Shown here piece after piece: positions 1-9,803 of a stretch of 64,000 nucleotides of DNA. The notes under the pieces are model-generated. The model had not been told where the DNA came from. It worked only from the letters and a program-made list of their open reading frames with translations, and made no database searches. Numbering within the stretch: the first letter of the stretch is position 1; every line of letters starts with the position of its first letter. A program made the translations under genes and the position numbers. This stretch comes from Bicyclus anynana (Eukaryota; Arthropoda; Insecta; Lepidoptera; Nymphalidae), in assembly GCF_947172395.1 (NCBI RefSeq), contig NC_069095.1:2914001-2978000 (forward strand), written 5' to 3'.

Positions 1-700
1 GCATCTACCTTATCAACAAGTCTAACAATTGAACTTGCCGCAACTTTCTTTCACAGTAAAGCAAAAACTAGCTGAGTACCAATTGATTCAATTAAAAAAG
101 GTAATTTTTTCACCTCGTTAAAAAACTTGTTTTGCGGAATAAATTAGTCCCAATCAACTGTACTTTGGAGCTTAATTTTTCTTCCAACACTGAACTTTTT
201 AATTGCGACTTAATGAAATTATAAACTTTCTTTCATCGGAGGCAGAAAATAAGTTTTTCAAGTATAAGCAGAAAGTACTAAAGTATATTTTATTTAACTT
301 TTATTCTTTGAAATAACTAAAGAATCACGACTTAAGATTAAATTTTCTAATGGAAAAAATCTAAATGTGTACTGTAAAGATTTTAGGTTATATTATCTGT
401 TTTGTGACGGATTATGCCTAGTTTTTAAGTTTTATTACGCTTCTACGGTTGTGGTTGAGGTTTCTTGATGCGTTCTTTTATCAGTTTGTGTGTCCTTCAG
501 GTATCTGCTTTTAGTTATCTTTTACATTTTACCATTTACCATAAATCTGCTACAGTTTCTTATGTAAAGGCTCAGGCATTTTGCGCTATTCTGTGAAATT
601 TGTTTTGACTCTTTTTCAGACCTTGAGCCCATAAAAGGTTTTAATTACCCCCTCCAAAATTTTTAAACAACCATGTTCGTAGTATGCTGCAACGCACTGT
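1..700. other. AT-rich stretch with no recognised feature
   Basis: I see no open reading frame of note, no tRNA-like boxes and no repeat shared with the rest of the window. Confidence 0.5.
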
Positions 701-880
701 ATAGCAAGTAAGATAAAGCTCGCAGACAAGGCCCAACGGGGTGGAAACCCGTAAACCACAATGGTACGTTGATGAAGACGCTCCCGTCAAATTGCACCCT
801 AACAGAGGGAGAAATTAATAAATACCTAGAGAACGGATAACCACAATGGTTATGTGCTTAATGCCCGCTAGAGGGATATG
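701..880. other. unassigned GC-richer block with a short internal direct repeat
   Basis: This block is richer in G and C than its surroundings. It contains the 12-mer aaccacaatggt twice, at about 755 and 839. I cannot place it in a family. The 75-aa frame that starts at 878 runs into the dispersed repeat at 1018 and looks like chance. Confidence 0.3.
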
Positions 881-1017
881 TGTGCCGTATTGCCAAAAGA
901 GTATTATTATGCTGCTATGAGTAAATCTAGATTGTTGTTGATAGGTGATAAAATTAATAAAACACCTATAATTAGAATTTTAAATCATCAAATTAGAGTA
1001 ATCTATACTATCTATAC

Positions 1018-1226
1018 TAATATTATAAAGCTGAAGAGTTTGTTTGTTTGTTTGTTTGTTTGTTTGATTGAACGCGCTAATCTCAGGAACTACTGGTCCG
1101 ATTAGAAAAATTCTTTCAGTGTTAGATAGCCCATTTATCGAGGAAGGCTATAGGTTATATATTATCCCCGTATTCCTACGCAAACAGGAACCACGCGGGT
1201 GAAACCGCGCGGCGTCATCTAGAATA
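1018..1226 (-). repeat. dispersed repeat family F, copy 1
   Basis: The stretch runs from 'aatattataaagctgaaga' through a (GTTT)n run at 1041-1064 to 'gggtgaaaccgcgcggcgtc'. Read in reverse it is the same family as 2500-2700, 46625-46815, 54685-54850 and 61300-61510. These share the 'gtgaaaccgcg' edge, the 'aatgtagctttc' core and the 'taatattataaag' edge. I recognise the pattern as a common lepidopteran dispersed repeat. Its class (SINE-like or DNA element) is not clear from the sequence. Confidence 0.6.
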
Positions 1227-2499
1227 AAATTTACTTTTATTAATGGGCTTAGAAATACAGAATTTCTATTCTATGTTCTATACATTCAATTTATTGTCGT
1301 TGATCGCCAAGATTCAAAAATCAATCCAAGTTAGAAATATAGTACATTACAGACAATTAACAAATTTTTGAATTGATTTGTCGCATATTTACATTAATGT
1401 TTTATTTATATTTTCAAAATTTAAAAGTTATGTTTGAGATATTTTTCAAAGTGTGAGTGAAAAGTTCATTTCTCACCTTAAACATTAATTAAAGATAGAC
1501 AATATGATGTTCGACGTCGAATCCTTATAAATATATTTGTATGAATAGTTTGTGGCAACATGATTTTATATAACTACGTACAGCTTGTAAGTTGCTATTT
1601 TCAAAAGCTATTTTCAAAAGTTAGCAGTCACATTGTCATATTATGACTCTGTTGTCATTCAACAAACTCTCATCAATCTCAATTAATAATTTACTCTCAA
1701 AAAGATATCCTCGTGGCTCAGACAATATTGTGTGCAAGCTATTAATCCGCAGTAAACAAAGGCCGGTGCACGTTGTAAGGTTGTAGTAGTAGGGGAGCCC
1801 GGGATGCTAAATTTGCAGTTACTAATGCGTCATTGGAATCTATTAGATTTGGTAGATTAGACGATAGAAAGAATAAATGGTTATAAACTTTTTCGCTTTT
1901 AGCGGTGGGGAAAAAAACTACAGACTTTAAAAACAAATTTTAATACTTTGGCTTTCTGAAATCATCAAAAACATGAGCAATTAATCAGGAGATTAGTTCA
2001 TTCAAAATAAGTAAAGAATAACTCATTCATGGCTCGATAACAGAAATAAAAGGGTTTTATTTTGTAACTTTAGAACCCTCCCATTCCATTACGTTACGTT
2101 CAAATCGTCAGATTTTCGAAGTGCAAATCTTTAAATAGCTATTGACTCACCTACCTCTTAATCTGACGTGCTGGTTGAGTATTTCTGAAGTTAGTTTTTT
2201 TTTGGTTGCCCTAAACGCAGCCAACTATATTAAGGGCTCATACTTGGTGGAGATACTGAACAACGTGCAAGGTATACTCCCTCAAGTTCATCTGCCGCGC
2301 TCGAATAATTGCAAAAATCCCCTCTTCGGCTCCTCTACTATAGTGTAATTAACACGGAGAACGTTGATACTTTCAAATCACGTGCACTGTTGTCTAATGA
2401 AACAATTATGTGCCTCGCTTTGTCCGACGGACAGGACGACGGTACCAGATTACACAATGCGATGAATAAATACTATCCAACTATTCCTATACGATGAAC
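1227..2499. other. no recognised feature
   Basis: The frames at 1742-1936 (minus), 2142-2348 and 2309-2497 encode 60-70 residues without a recognisable domain. They overlap nothing conserved that I can see, so I do not call them genes. Confidence 0.5.
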
Positions 2500-2700
2500 T
2501 AGCAGAACCTCGCGGTTTTAAGGGCGTAGTTCCCGTTCCCTTGGAAATGCGAGGATAAAATATACCTTATGTTAACTCCTGATAATGTAGCTTTCTATAG
2601 GTGAAAGAATATTTTAAATCGGTCTAGTAGTTTTTGAGCTTATTCGTTATATACAAACATCTTCAAAATCAAATCTTTTCTCTTAATATTAGTATATATC
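2500..2700 (+). repeat. dispersed repeat family F, copy 2
   Basis: This copy runs from a degenerate 'cctcgcggtttta' edge through 'aatgtagctttctatagg' to 'ttaatattagtata'. It is the opposite orientation of the copy at 1018-1226. Confidence 0.55.
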
Positions 2701-3099
2701 ACTTATATCAGGGGCGAAGAGTTAATGCAAGCCAATTCCCGTCGGGTCACCTTTAACGTCCATATATATTCATTGTAGTACATCTGTAGATATATGAGAA
2801 ACCGGAATTAGTACCACGCTGAATTTCCTTTTCTTTGGGACGGCTTACCGTCAATATGTATGTATGTAAAAAATATGAGTAAAAACTGAATATTAAGGTT
2901 AACCACATTCATTAAGGTTACCAAAAATAGAATATTACGAGCCTAATTTTAAATAGAACACAAAAACGTAAAAATAATAATGATTTTTCTAACACATTTT
3001 ACTTTTTACAACATTGTTTCATTTAAATCGCACGAAGAAAAAAATGTTTTCCAAAAACACCGGATTTAAAAAATACATATCCCCTTTATTATCCTAATA
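2701..3099. other. no recognised feature
   Basis: The stretch 2712-2860 ('gggtcacctttaacgtcc' to 'gacggcttaccgtcaat') is GC-richer than its surroundings and may be an old repeat. I cannot assign it. Confidence 0.35.
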
Positions 3100-3235
3100 T
3101 TATAAAGGGGAAAAGTTTGTGAGGTTGTAGGGGTAATGGATGGATCTATTTTGACGAATAGTGTAAACCACGTTATTTGTGAAAGACAAAAATTTTGTCA
3201 AAAGCTATATCTAGAATCTACACGGGTGAAGACAC
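3100..3235 (-). repeat. degraded family F fragment
   Basis: It begins 'taatattataaaggggaaaa', continues with 'aaccacgttatttgtgaaag' and ends near 'acacgggtgaagaca', in the order of the minus-strand family F copies. It is heavily diverged. Confidence 0.4.
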
Positions 3236-3410
3236 AAGGTATATGATATGATGATGATGATGATTACACATAGAAATGTATTTGACCTTTTTTACTTTTT
3301 CCATAAGTACCTTGATTTATATATTTTAGACCCGTGAGAGTCTCATCTGAATGATGGCCAATTTAGACCAGCTTGGCTAGACTGGCTTACCTCGAGGGAG
3401 ATGATCCATA

Positions 3411-3717
3411 AGAGCTGTGATAGCCCAGTGGATATGACCTCTGCCTCCGATTCCGGAGGGTGTGGGTTCGAATCCGGTCCGGGGCATGCACCTCCAACTT
3501 TTCAGTTGTGTGCATTTTAAGAAATTAAATATCACGTGTCTCAATCGGTGAAGGAAAACATCGTGAGGAAACCTGCGTACCAGAGAATTATCTTAATTCT
3601 CTGCGTGTGTGAAGTCTGCCAATCCGCATTGGGCCAGCGTGGTGGACTATTGGCCTAACCCCTCTCATTCTGAGAGGAGACTCGAGCTCAGCAGTGAGCC
3701 GAATATGGGTTGATGAC
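3411..3717 (+). mobile_element. SINE family A, full-length copy 1
   Basis: This is a tRNA-derived short interspersed element and the clearest full copy in the window. Its head has RNA polymerase III promoter elements: an A box (tagcccagtgg, 3422-3432) and a B box (ggttcgaatcc, about 3467-3477). The body runs through 'taagaaattaaatatcacg', 'gtgtgaagtctgccaatcc' and 'gaggagactcgagctcag'. It ends 'gaatatgggttgatgac', a short form of the ATG-type tail. There is no coding capacity, so it depends on an autonomous element for movement. I find no clear target-site duplication. Confidence 0.85.
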
Positions 3718-5187
3718 TTTTTCCACAAAATGAATTTTTGTACGCTGTACAAATAAGAATGCACTGCTCCAAATATTGTCATTCCGCGGTTTCGTAGACC
3801 TGAATTTTCTTGAAGTACAAAAGGTTTTGCAGGGACATGCATTATAGATGCTATTTAGGGAGTGGCACAAAGCCTAGAATTCTCATGCAACCACAAAATT
3901 TTACTCCGGCGTTCTAGACATTCTCAGTCTGCGGGTTTTTGATCATACTTTAGTAACCATACAGTTGAGAAAAACATTCTAAAGTAATTTGGTGGCTAAT
4001 TTACGATTTCTAATTTATATTAATTATATTATCATTGTTTTATTGATTTTAGCAATTTGCTGAAAGTTGTGTAGGATTGTATATACTGCAACTGTAACTC
4101 AAATCTTTATAGAAAAATATACATTATTAAAGGTACCATATTATACTTCTCTTTTCAAGTTGAAGGAATCTGCTTTTATCATTACTAAAACCTAATGTCA
4201 TCATTACTAAATCAATAGTCTCGGTGATTATTATTTTTTTTATTATTTTAATGACTGATTTATATTTATATTATTCATTTAATATTAGAATTCGTTGTCG
4301 AATGTCAAAATTTCCCGATTCCCTTGAATTTTATCGTAAGCAGCCTAAGATTAGTCGAATGGAAACGGAATTTTGGTAATGGTTTCATGTGTGTTTCATA
4401 TTTTGTGACGCATACTTATAAACACGGTCCGTTCGTAACTGTAGGATAACTAAACGGCGGTATGGTCATGAGTAGCAACTTGAACCTATAAAACAGCTTA
4501 GGTGAATTATAAATGAACTACCGTAAGCCCGCGGCTCCGGTCCCGTCAAAATTGAAAGAGAATTTATTAACTGTGTTCCAAAGAGAAATCCGTAGTACTT
4601 TGTAACGTGATTGTCAAGTGAAAGTTATTCTCTGCTCTGATTTACAAATTTCTTGACATTTATTTCATAGGTACCCTCATCATCATCATTATCAGCCTTT
4701 CTTTAACAGAGCCAGGCCTGCATTCTTATAAGAGTGGGGTACGAAGCTTAGGCCTACCACTATGTCTTCTATCAGTATTTTATCTTTTCAGTACCTTTAC
4801 TGATAATTGTTTCTAATAGTCTGGCAATGATAATAGTCTGGCAAGTTCATCGATGACACTCCTATGATATGCGGGCGACGGGGGAAAAGACTGCGCGGGT
4901 GTGAAATCGAGCTTGCGGGGAAGTGAGATGCATCAGTCGTGGGTTTTTCATTCATCGCTACACGCCCCGCTCCCGCATCGGGAGTGTTACGAACAAAGTT
5001 ACCAAGCTATAGTGGTATATCCCCGTGCCTCAAAAATAACGCTAACCCGTCGGTCCCAGATATTATAATAAACATCTGATAATGATCTTTGAAGAACCGG
5101 ACAAGTGCGAGTTGAACTGGCATGACGAGGGTTCCGAACAATGTTAATCTATCACGTTTTTGAAAATTGACCTGAAATTGTATATAA
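3718..5187. other. mostly unrecognised DNA with a possible SINE-tail fragment
   Basis: At 4676-4775 a 'catcatcatcattatcagcc' start followed by 'gccaggcctgcattcttata' resembles the fragments at 28317-28412 and 37996-38065. The block 4860-5030 is GC-rich and looks like an old dispersed repeat, but I cannot name it. I see no gene here. Confidence 0.4.
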
Positions 5188-5199
5188 TTATATAATTTT
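5188..5199. repeat. target-site duplication, left copy
   Basis: The 12-mer ttatataatttt here recurs exactly at 9461-9472, directly after the (ATTTT)n tail. It fixes both ends of the retrotransposon. The word is AT-rich, so its position matters more than its composition. Confidence 0.75.
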
Positions 5200-5683
5200 T
5201 CGAGCTTCCGGTTCCGGATTCACAGTGTAAACACAAGTTTTTCAGTGCTCCCGAATAATTAAAGTTAAATTACGTGTTAAACTCACTAAATCAACAAAAA
5301 AACAGTGACTTACAGTAATACGGAACAGTGCCACGCTTTTACAGTGATTTTACGTTGAATCTATAACAATCTTCTAGTTAAATTAGTGACGAAAACTTTG
5401 TGACTTTTTTCAACGCGAACCGTTAACTAAACAAACGTGTTTAAATAACTATAAATTGGTAATTATCGACCTAAACGCCGACCAACACAAACAATAACAA
5501 AACAGCTGATTGGTCCTGTCAACTGTCAAAAGTCAGAGGTCAGAACAAGAAAGTATTGCCAACTTACAAATATTATAACTAGTCCATAGACAATTTCGGA
5601 CTTGGATTCCTGTCTTTTGGTATAAGGTTGGTTATACACACTGTATTTATACTTGACTTCATACTTACAAGTTATAAATAAAA
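5200..5683 (+). promoter_or_regulatory. 5' untranslated leader and presumed internal promoter
   Basis: The 484 nt before ORF1 contain no ATG that I can find on the plus strand, which fits ribosome scanning to the ORF1 start. The first 150 nt hold several spaced CAGTG words, including one TCAGTG similar to the arthropod initiator. Non-LTR elements of this kind normally carry an internal promoter here; that role is inferred. Confidence 0.6.
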
Positions 5684-6418
5684 ATGGAAGAACAATTTCA
5701 ATTATTATTTGATAAAATGAACGAAATGCAAAATCAAACGGTGGAATTAACTAACAAAATCATGGATAAAATTGATGAAAAATTAAAACCTGTCCTGGAA
5801 GAAAATAAAAATTTAAAACTTAAAATTGAGAACTTGGAAAAAAAAGTGGAGTATCTGGAGAGAGAAAAGAAAAGCAATAATATTATAATTCATGGGTTAA
5901 GAGAAGAAGAGAAGTCTACATTGGATTTATTTCAAAGTGTGAAAAAGTGTTTTTTTAACGAACTGCAAATAACCTTAGAGGAATTTGAAATAAATAAAAT
6001 CCATCGCATTGGCAACAATATTAATGGTGAGAGACCAAGACCTACGCTTATTTCCCTAGTAAGCGGGTGGAAAAAGAGTGACATTATGAAAAATAAAAAA
6101 AAACTCAAAGAATTATATATAACCGAAGACTTCTCAAAGGAGACCTTAGAGAAGAGGAAGGCTCTACAACCTAAATTAATTGAAGAAAGGAAAAAAGGAA
6201 ATTTTGCCTACATAAAATATGATAAGCTTGTTGTGAAGGAAAAAACAGTTGCGAAAGATAGGAGGAAGAGAGAAATATCTACATCCCCGCAAACAGATTT
6301 ACATCCAAAAAAGCAACAGACATTTCACTCCTCTAAGAATAGCCGAACAAATGCATTTGATCTAATGAGAGTTCGATCAAACTCTCTCTCAACCAGCCCT
6401 CTAACAAAAAAACAATAG
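5684..6418 (+). CDS. retrotransposon ORF1 protein (coiled coil, RNA-binding type)
   Basis: This encodes 244 residues. The ATG sits in an AAAAATGG context and is the first ATG of the leader. Residues 1-64 form a long amphipathic coiled coil rich in Leu, Lys and Glu (for example LKLKIENLEKKVEYLERE near 45-62), fitting trimer or dimer assembly. Residues 65-150 ('NNIIIHGL' at 66-72, 'IHRIG' at 106-110, then a basic WKKSDIMKNKKKL) follow the order of the RRM-like middle domain of L1-type ORF1 proteins. Residues 145-195 (ITEDFSKETLEKRKALQPKL) match that class's C-terminal domain. The last 50 residues are Ser, Lys and Thr rich. I see no CCHC zinc knuckle. The expected role is binding element RNA as a chaperone in the RNP. 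The frame ends at a UAG that is in frame with ORF2. Confidence 0.85.
   Translation: MEEQFQLLFDKMNEMQNQTVELTNKIMDKIDEKLKPVLEENKNLKLKIENLEKKVEYLEREKKSNNIIIHGLREEEKSTLDLFQSVKKCFFNELQITLEEFEINKIHRIGNNINGERPRPTLISLVSGWKKSDIMKNKKKLKELYITEDFSKETLEKRKALQPKLIEERKKGNFAYIKYDKLVVKEKTVAKDRRKREISTSPQTDLHPKKQQTFHSSKNSRTNAFDLMRVRSNSLSTSPLTKKQ
6416..6418 (+). promoter_or_regulatory. in-frame UAG between ORF1 and ORF2, possible leaky stop
   Basis: The context is CAA-UAG-CAA-CGA. The codons either side of the stop match the classic readthrough context CAA-UAG-CAA, but the next codon (CGA) does not fit the YYA part of CAR-YYA. After this codon the frame stays open through the endonuclease. It could be a programmed readthrough site or a private nonsense mutation of a fused ORF. 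Confidence 0.4.
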
Positions 6419-8191
6419 CAACGAAATACCGACGACCGGAATCAAAAAACAAATATAAAGAATAATAACAACCAAACAATAAAACATCCTCCCCCAAGCC
6501 GATTGGTCATCGTGGGGGAAAATGACCAAGACCCCCTAAGTATAAAAAAATGTACCACAGATATATTTATAGCTACCTTTAATGCAAGATCGTTACGAAC
6601 TGCTGAAAAACTTCTAGAACTGGATCTAGCCATTGCTGAAATTAAATGGGACATAATAGGTATCAGTGAAATGAGAAAATTTGGAGAAGGTATAGAAGAC
6701 CACGGTAACTACATATTGCAATATAAAGGCGAGACACCAGGTTTGTATGGTGTAGGATTTCTAGTCAAAAAGAGACTTGCACATAATATTGAAGAATTTA
6801 AAGGGATCTCCGAAAGAATAGCTGTTCTGAATATAACGTTACCCTTGAACAAAGCAGAAAAATGGACCATCATTCAAGCGTACTCACCAACTGAAGCAGA
6901 AAAGATAGATAATGTTGAGAAAATTGAAAAATTCTATGAAGACTTAAGAATAGCTGTACAATATTCACATAAGAATCTTATAGTAATGGGTGATTTTAAT
7001 GGACAGATTGGGAAATGTAATAATAGTGGAGAAGAATATACAATTGGAAAATACGGACAAGGTAAAAGAACAAAAAACGGAGACATATTGATAACATTTG
7101 CAATGGAAAACAAACTTAGAATTCTCAATAGTTTCTTCAAGAAAAAGAAATCAAGGAGGTGGACTTGGATTTCACCAAATGGATTACATAAAAACGAAAT
7201 TGATTTTATTATGTCCAATAAATTTAAGACTTTTCAGGATATATCAATCATTCACAATTTAAATTTTTATTCTGACCATAGAATGGTACGTGCAAAATTA
7301 ACAGGCACACCTATAAAAACAGCTAGAAGATTGCATAATGATAAATCTGCCATTGTTTGCACCGGAAACAACAATCAACTTAGTACTAACTTACAGAAAC
7401 TAATTGACGAAAGTAACTTTACAACGATGCCTCTTCAAGCTAAGTACGAACATGTTATAAATTTATTAAAAACAGAAACAAAGAAAGTAAATGCAAAATG
7501 TAAAACGGAAATTTCTAACAAAACACTACAGCTGTTACAAGAACGAAAAGAACTTTTTAATAAAAAAGATAAAAAATCAAATCGGTCTAAAATAACTGAA
7601 ATCAGTAAAAAGATAAATGAAAGCATTAGGAAAGATAAGAAACTAAAGAGGCAAAACACATTGAAGAAACATATTGAACGAACTGGTGGTATCAAAAAGG
7701 CGATTAAAGAACTAAATCATAAAAAAGATTGGATGCTAAAGATGAAGACTAAAGATGGGAACCATACAAATAAAAGACCAGAAATACTTAAATTAGCTAC
7801 AGACTTCTACCGGAAGCTATACCAAAGCAGAAACCAAACAGTTGAGATAAACGAAAGATCCTTGGAACCTGAGCCAATACCTAAAATTCTAACGGAAGAA
7901 ACTATAAAAGCAATTAATACTCAGAAGAGAGATAAGGCAACTGGAACTGATCAAATAACAAATGAACTTCTAAAATCTACCATACAGGTAATTGCTCCTC
8001 TATTAACCAATGTATTCAATGAAATTATTGAAACTGAAAATATTCCTACAGACTGGACTAAGTCGATAATTACATTGTTGCATAAGAAAGGCGATAAGGG
8101 AGAAATTGGAAACTACCGACCAATTAGTTTGATGTCGAATGTATATAAGGTTTTTTCAAAAATAATTGTCCCGAATTACACTTACACTTGA
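6419..8191 (+). CDS. ORF2 first part: AP-type endonuclease and start of reverse transcriptase
   Basis: The frame is open from the codon after the ORF1 UAG and has no ATG until 6671; a start at TTG 6503 gives 562 residues, and numbering below uses 6503 as residue 1. The exonuclease-endonuclease-phosphatase domain fills about 20-265. Its catalytic set is visible: Asn27 in FNARS, Glu56 in ISEM, Tyr127 in QAYSP, Asp164 and Asn166 in GDFN, Asp234 in EIDFI, and Asp258-His259 in SDHR. This domain nicks target DNA to prime reverse transcription. A Lys-rich, mostly helical linker follows (about 270-430). The RT fingers then begin: 'TGTDQITNELLK', 'LHKKGDKGEIGNYRPISL'. The frame runs into a stop just after 'VYKVFSKII', and the rest of the RT continues in another frame. 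Confidence 0.85.
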   Translation, partial: QRNTDDRNQKTNIKNNNNQTIKHPPPSRLVIVGENDQDPLSIKKCTTDIFIATFNARSLRTAEKLLELDLAIAEIKWDIIGISEMRKFGEGIEDHGNYILQYKGETPGLYGVGFLVKKRLAHNIEEFKGISERIAVLNITLPLNKAEKWTIIQAYSPTEAEKIDNVEKIEKFYEDLRIAVQYSHKNLIVMGDFNGQIGKCNNSGEEYTIGKYGQGKRTKNGDILITFAMENKLRILNSFFKKKKSRRWTWISPNGLHKNEIDFIMSNKFKTFQDISIIHNLNFYSDHRMVRAKLTGTPIKTARRLHNDKSAIVCTGNNNQLSTNLQKLIDESNFTTMPLQAKYEHVINLLKTETKKVNAKCKTEISNKTLQLLQERKELFNKKDKKSNRSKITEISKKINESIRKDKKLKRQNTLKKHIERTGGIKKAIKELNHKKDWMLKMKTKDGNHTNKRPEILKLATDFYRKLYQSRNQTVEINERSLEPEPIPKILTEETIKAINTQKRDKATGTDQITNELLKSTIQVIAPLLTNVFNEIIETENIPTDWTKSIITLLHKKGDKGEIGNYRPISLMSNVYKVFSKIIVPNYTYT

Positions 8192-9371
8192 CGAAAACCA
8201 GCCAAAAGAGCAGGCAGGTTTCCGTGCCAAATATTCAACTATAGATCATATACATGTTCTGAGACAAACATTACAAAAATATAATGAATACAATAAAATT
8301 TATTACCCAGGATTTGTTGATTATAATAAAGCCTTTGATTCCTTGGAACATGAATATATATGGGAGGCAATGCGTAGCCAGGGTATTGAACAAAAATATA
8401 TTCGACTATTAAAGAAGATATACTCGAAAAGTACAGCTCAAGTCAGGCTGGAAACAACGGGGGAAGCGTTTCCTATACAGAGAGGCGTTCGACAGGGAGA
8501 CCCGATCTCACCCAAGTTGTTTTCAGCAGCCCTGGAAATGATATTCAGGAACCTGGACTGGGACAAAAATGGACTCAACATAAACGGAGAAAATCTAAAC
8601 CATCTACGTTTCGCAGACGATCTAATTATATTTTCTGAATGTCCCATAAAGTTACAGCAAATGCTTCAACAATTATCAATCCAGAGTGCGATAGCAGGGC
8701 TCTCAATGAACACAACTAAGACAAAAATTATGACTAATGGCCCAAAGACATATAATATAGAAGTAAACATGGAAAACATTGAATATGTAGAAGAGTACGT
8801 TTATCTTGGACAACTAATATCCATAAACGATACAATGAAAAAAGAAATTGACAGAAGAGTATCTAACACGTGGAAAAGATACTGGTCCCTTAGTGAAATA
8901 ATGAAAAATATAGATATGCCAATTAAGGAGAAAAGGAAAATATACAACACATGCATTTTGCCATGTTTAACGTATGGCTGCCAAACATGGGCATTAACAG
9001 AAAAATTAATAAATAAAATAAATATATGTCAAAACGGAATAGAAAGAAGTGTAACTGGAGTTAGGAGAAAAGATAGAGTAAAGTTAACAAAAATTAAAAA
9101 GACTACTAAATTTAAGAATGTGGAAAAAGTATACAAAACACTAAAATGGCAGTGGACAGGACACATGATACGGGAAAAGGGCGAGAAATGGACAAAAACA
9201 ATTTCAGAATGGTATCCAAGGGATGGTAAGAGGAATAAAGGAAGACAGGTGAAACGTTGGGAGGATGATTTTAAAAAGGTCGCCGGTCCTGAATGGATGA
9301 GAATGGCGAAGGACAGAGAAAAGTGGAGATCGTTAGGGGAGGCCTATGTCGAAGGACAAGCTGCTAATTAA
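8166..9371 (+). pseudogene. ORF2 second part: reverse transcriptase core and C-terminal domain, displaced frame
   Basis: About 401 residues continue ORF2 in a frame moved by +1 (one base gained or two lost at about 8155-8170; the frame has a stop at 8163-8165). RT motifs in order are LDENQPKEQAGFR (motif 2a area), VDYNKAFDS at 51-59 with catalytic Asp52, RQGDPISPKLF at 109-119, FADD at 149-152 with the catalytic Asp pair, GLSMNTTKTK, and YLGQLI as the thumb marker. The C-terminal part (about 265-401) has CxxxLTYGCQTW, LKWQWTGHM, SEWYPRDGKR and RWEDDFKKVAGPEW, also found in the RTE fragments elsewhere in this window. The frame ends TAA at 9369-9371. The copy as it stands would not make full-length ORF2 without recoding. 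Confidence 0.85.
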
Positions 9372-9419
9372 TAAGAATTATGTATATACTTTAAAATGTA
9401 AATCTTAAATACCGGCAGT

Positions 9420-9472
9420 AATAAAGGCTTATTTTATTTTATTTTATTTTATTTTATTTTTTATATAATTTT
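9420..9472 (+). terminator. retrotransposon 3' end: poly(A) signal, (ATTTT)n tail and right target-site duplication
   Basis: AATAAA lies at 9420-9425, six ATTTT units at 9431-9460, and the right copy of the 12-bp duplication at 9461-9472. A pentanucleotide tail in place of poly(A) suggests template slippage during target-primed reverse transcription. Confidence 0.75.
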
Positions 9473-9609
9473 CAGGCTTATTTGATTCGTTAAATATTTA
9501 TAAAATCCTAAATTTAATAGTATTTAACAAAACTTACCATTAGTTTTGATGAATAAGTTTTATTATAATATGCAAGTCAGTAGGCACAATATTGAATGAT
9601 TTATACGTT

Positions 9610-9631
9610 AGTTTTTTTTTTTTTTTTTTAA
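9610..9631. repeat. poly(T) run
   Basis: This T homopolymer lies just before the minus-strand tRNA-like SINE at 9672 and could be the edge of that insertion. Confidence 0.4.
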
Positions 9632-9671
9632 AAGAATATTTTGCCATATTTTTTATAATATGACCAATATT

Positions 9672-9803
9672 CCCATTCCCCTCCAACTAGTCGGGAAAGA
9701 CTGTGCTAGGAGTGGGTACGACAATAGACCAACGGGGCGGGGATCGAACTACCACCCTTCGGTGATGAGTCCGACCGCTCTTACCGTTGAGCTATTGAGG
9801 CTT
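9672..9803 (-). mobile_element. third tRNA-like SINE family, copy 1
   Basis: Read on the minus strand it begins 'taagcctcaatagctcaacg', with an A-box-like 'tagctcaacgg' and a B box 'agttcgatccc', then 'gttggtctattgtcgtaccc'. Copies lie at 25431 (plus) and 24507 (minus). The body differs from families A and B. It is not called a tRNA gene because it continues into a shared non-tRNA body. Confidence 0.65.

Larger units (their letters stand above)
5200..9460 (+). mobile_element. full-length two-ORF non-LTR retrotransposon, RTE-like
   Basis: This is a 4.26-kb element with a 5' leader, ORF1, ORF2, a short 3' UTR, a polyadenylation signal (aataaa, 9420-9425) and six ATTTT units (9431-9460), inside a 12-bp target-site duplication. 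ORF2 carries an AP-type endonuclease and a reverse transcriptase but shows no RNase H. Its C-terminal region ends in a WQW-x-GH, EW-x-PR and RW-x-DD block, which I associate with RTE-group elements and which the truncated RTE fragments in this window share. A separate coiled-coil ORF1 is less usual for RTE and may point to a related clade such as Proto2 or RTEX. The clade call is inference. There are no terminal repeats. The defects I see are one frame displacement and the in-frame UAG between the ORFs. Confidence 0.9.

Noticed and set aside
3422..3477. tRNA gene from A and B boxes
   Set aside because: The boxes belong to a SINE head; the same non-tRNA body follows in many copies. The same applies to SINE B and the 9672/25431 family.
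6442..6654. 70-aa minus frame, and the minus frames at 6934-7218, 7435-7695 and 8438-8647
   Set aside because: They are shadows of the plus-strand ORF2.
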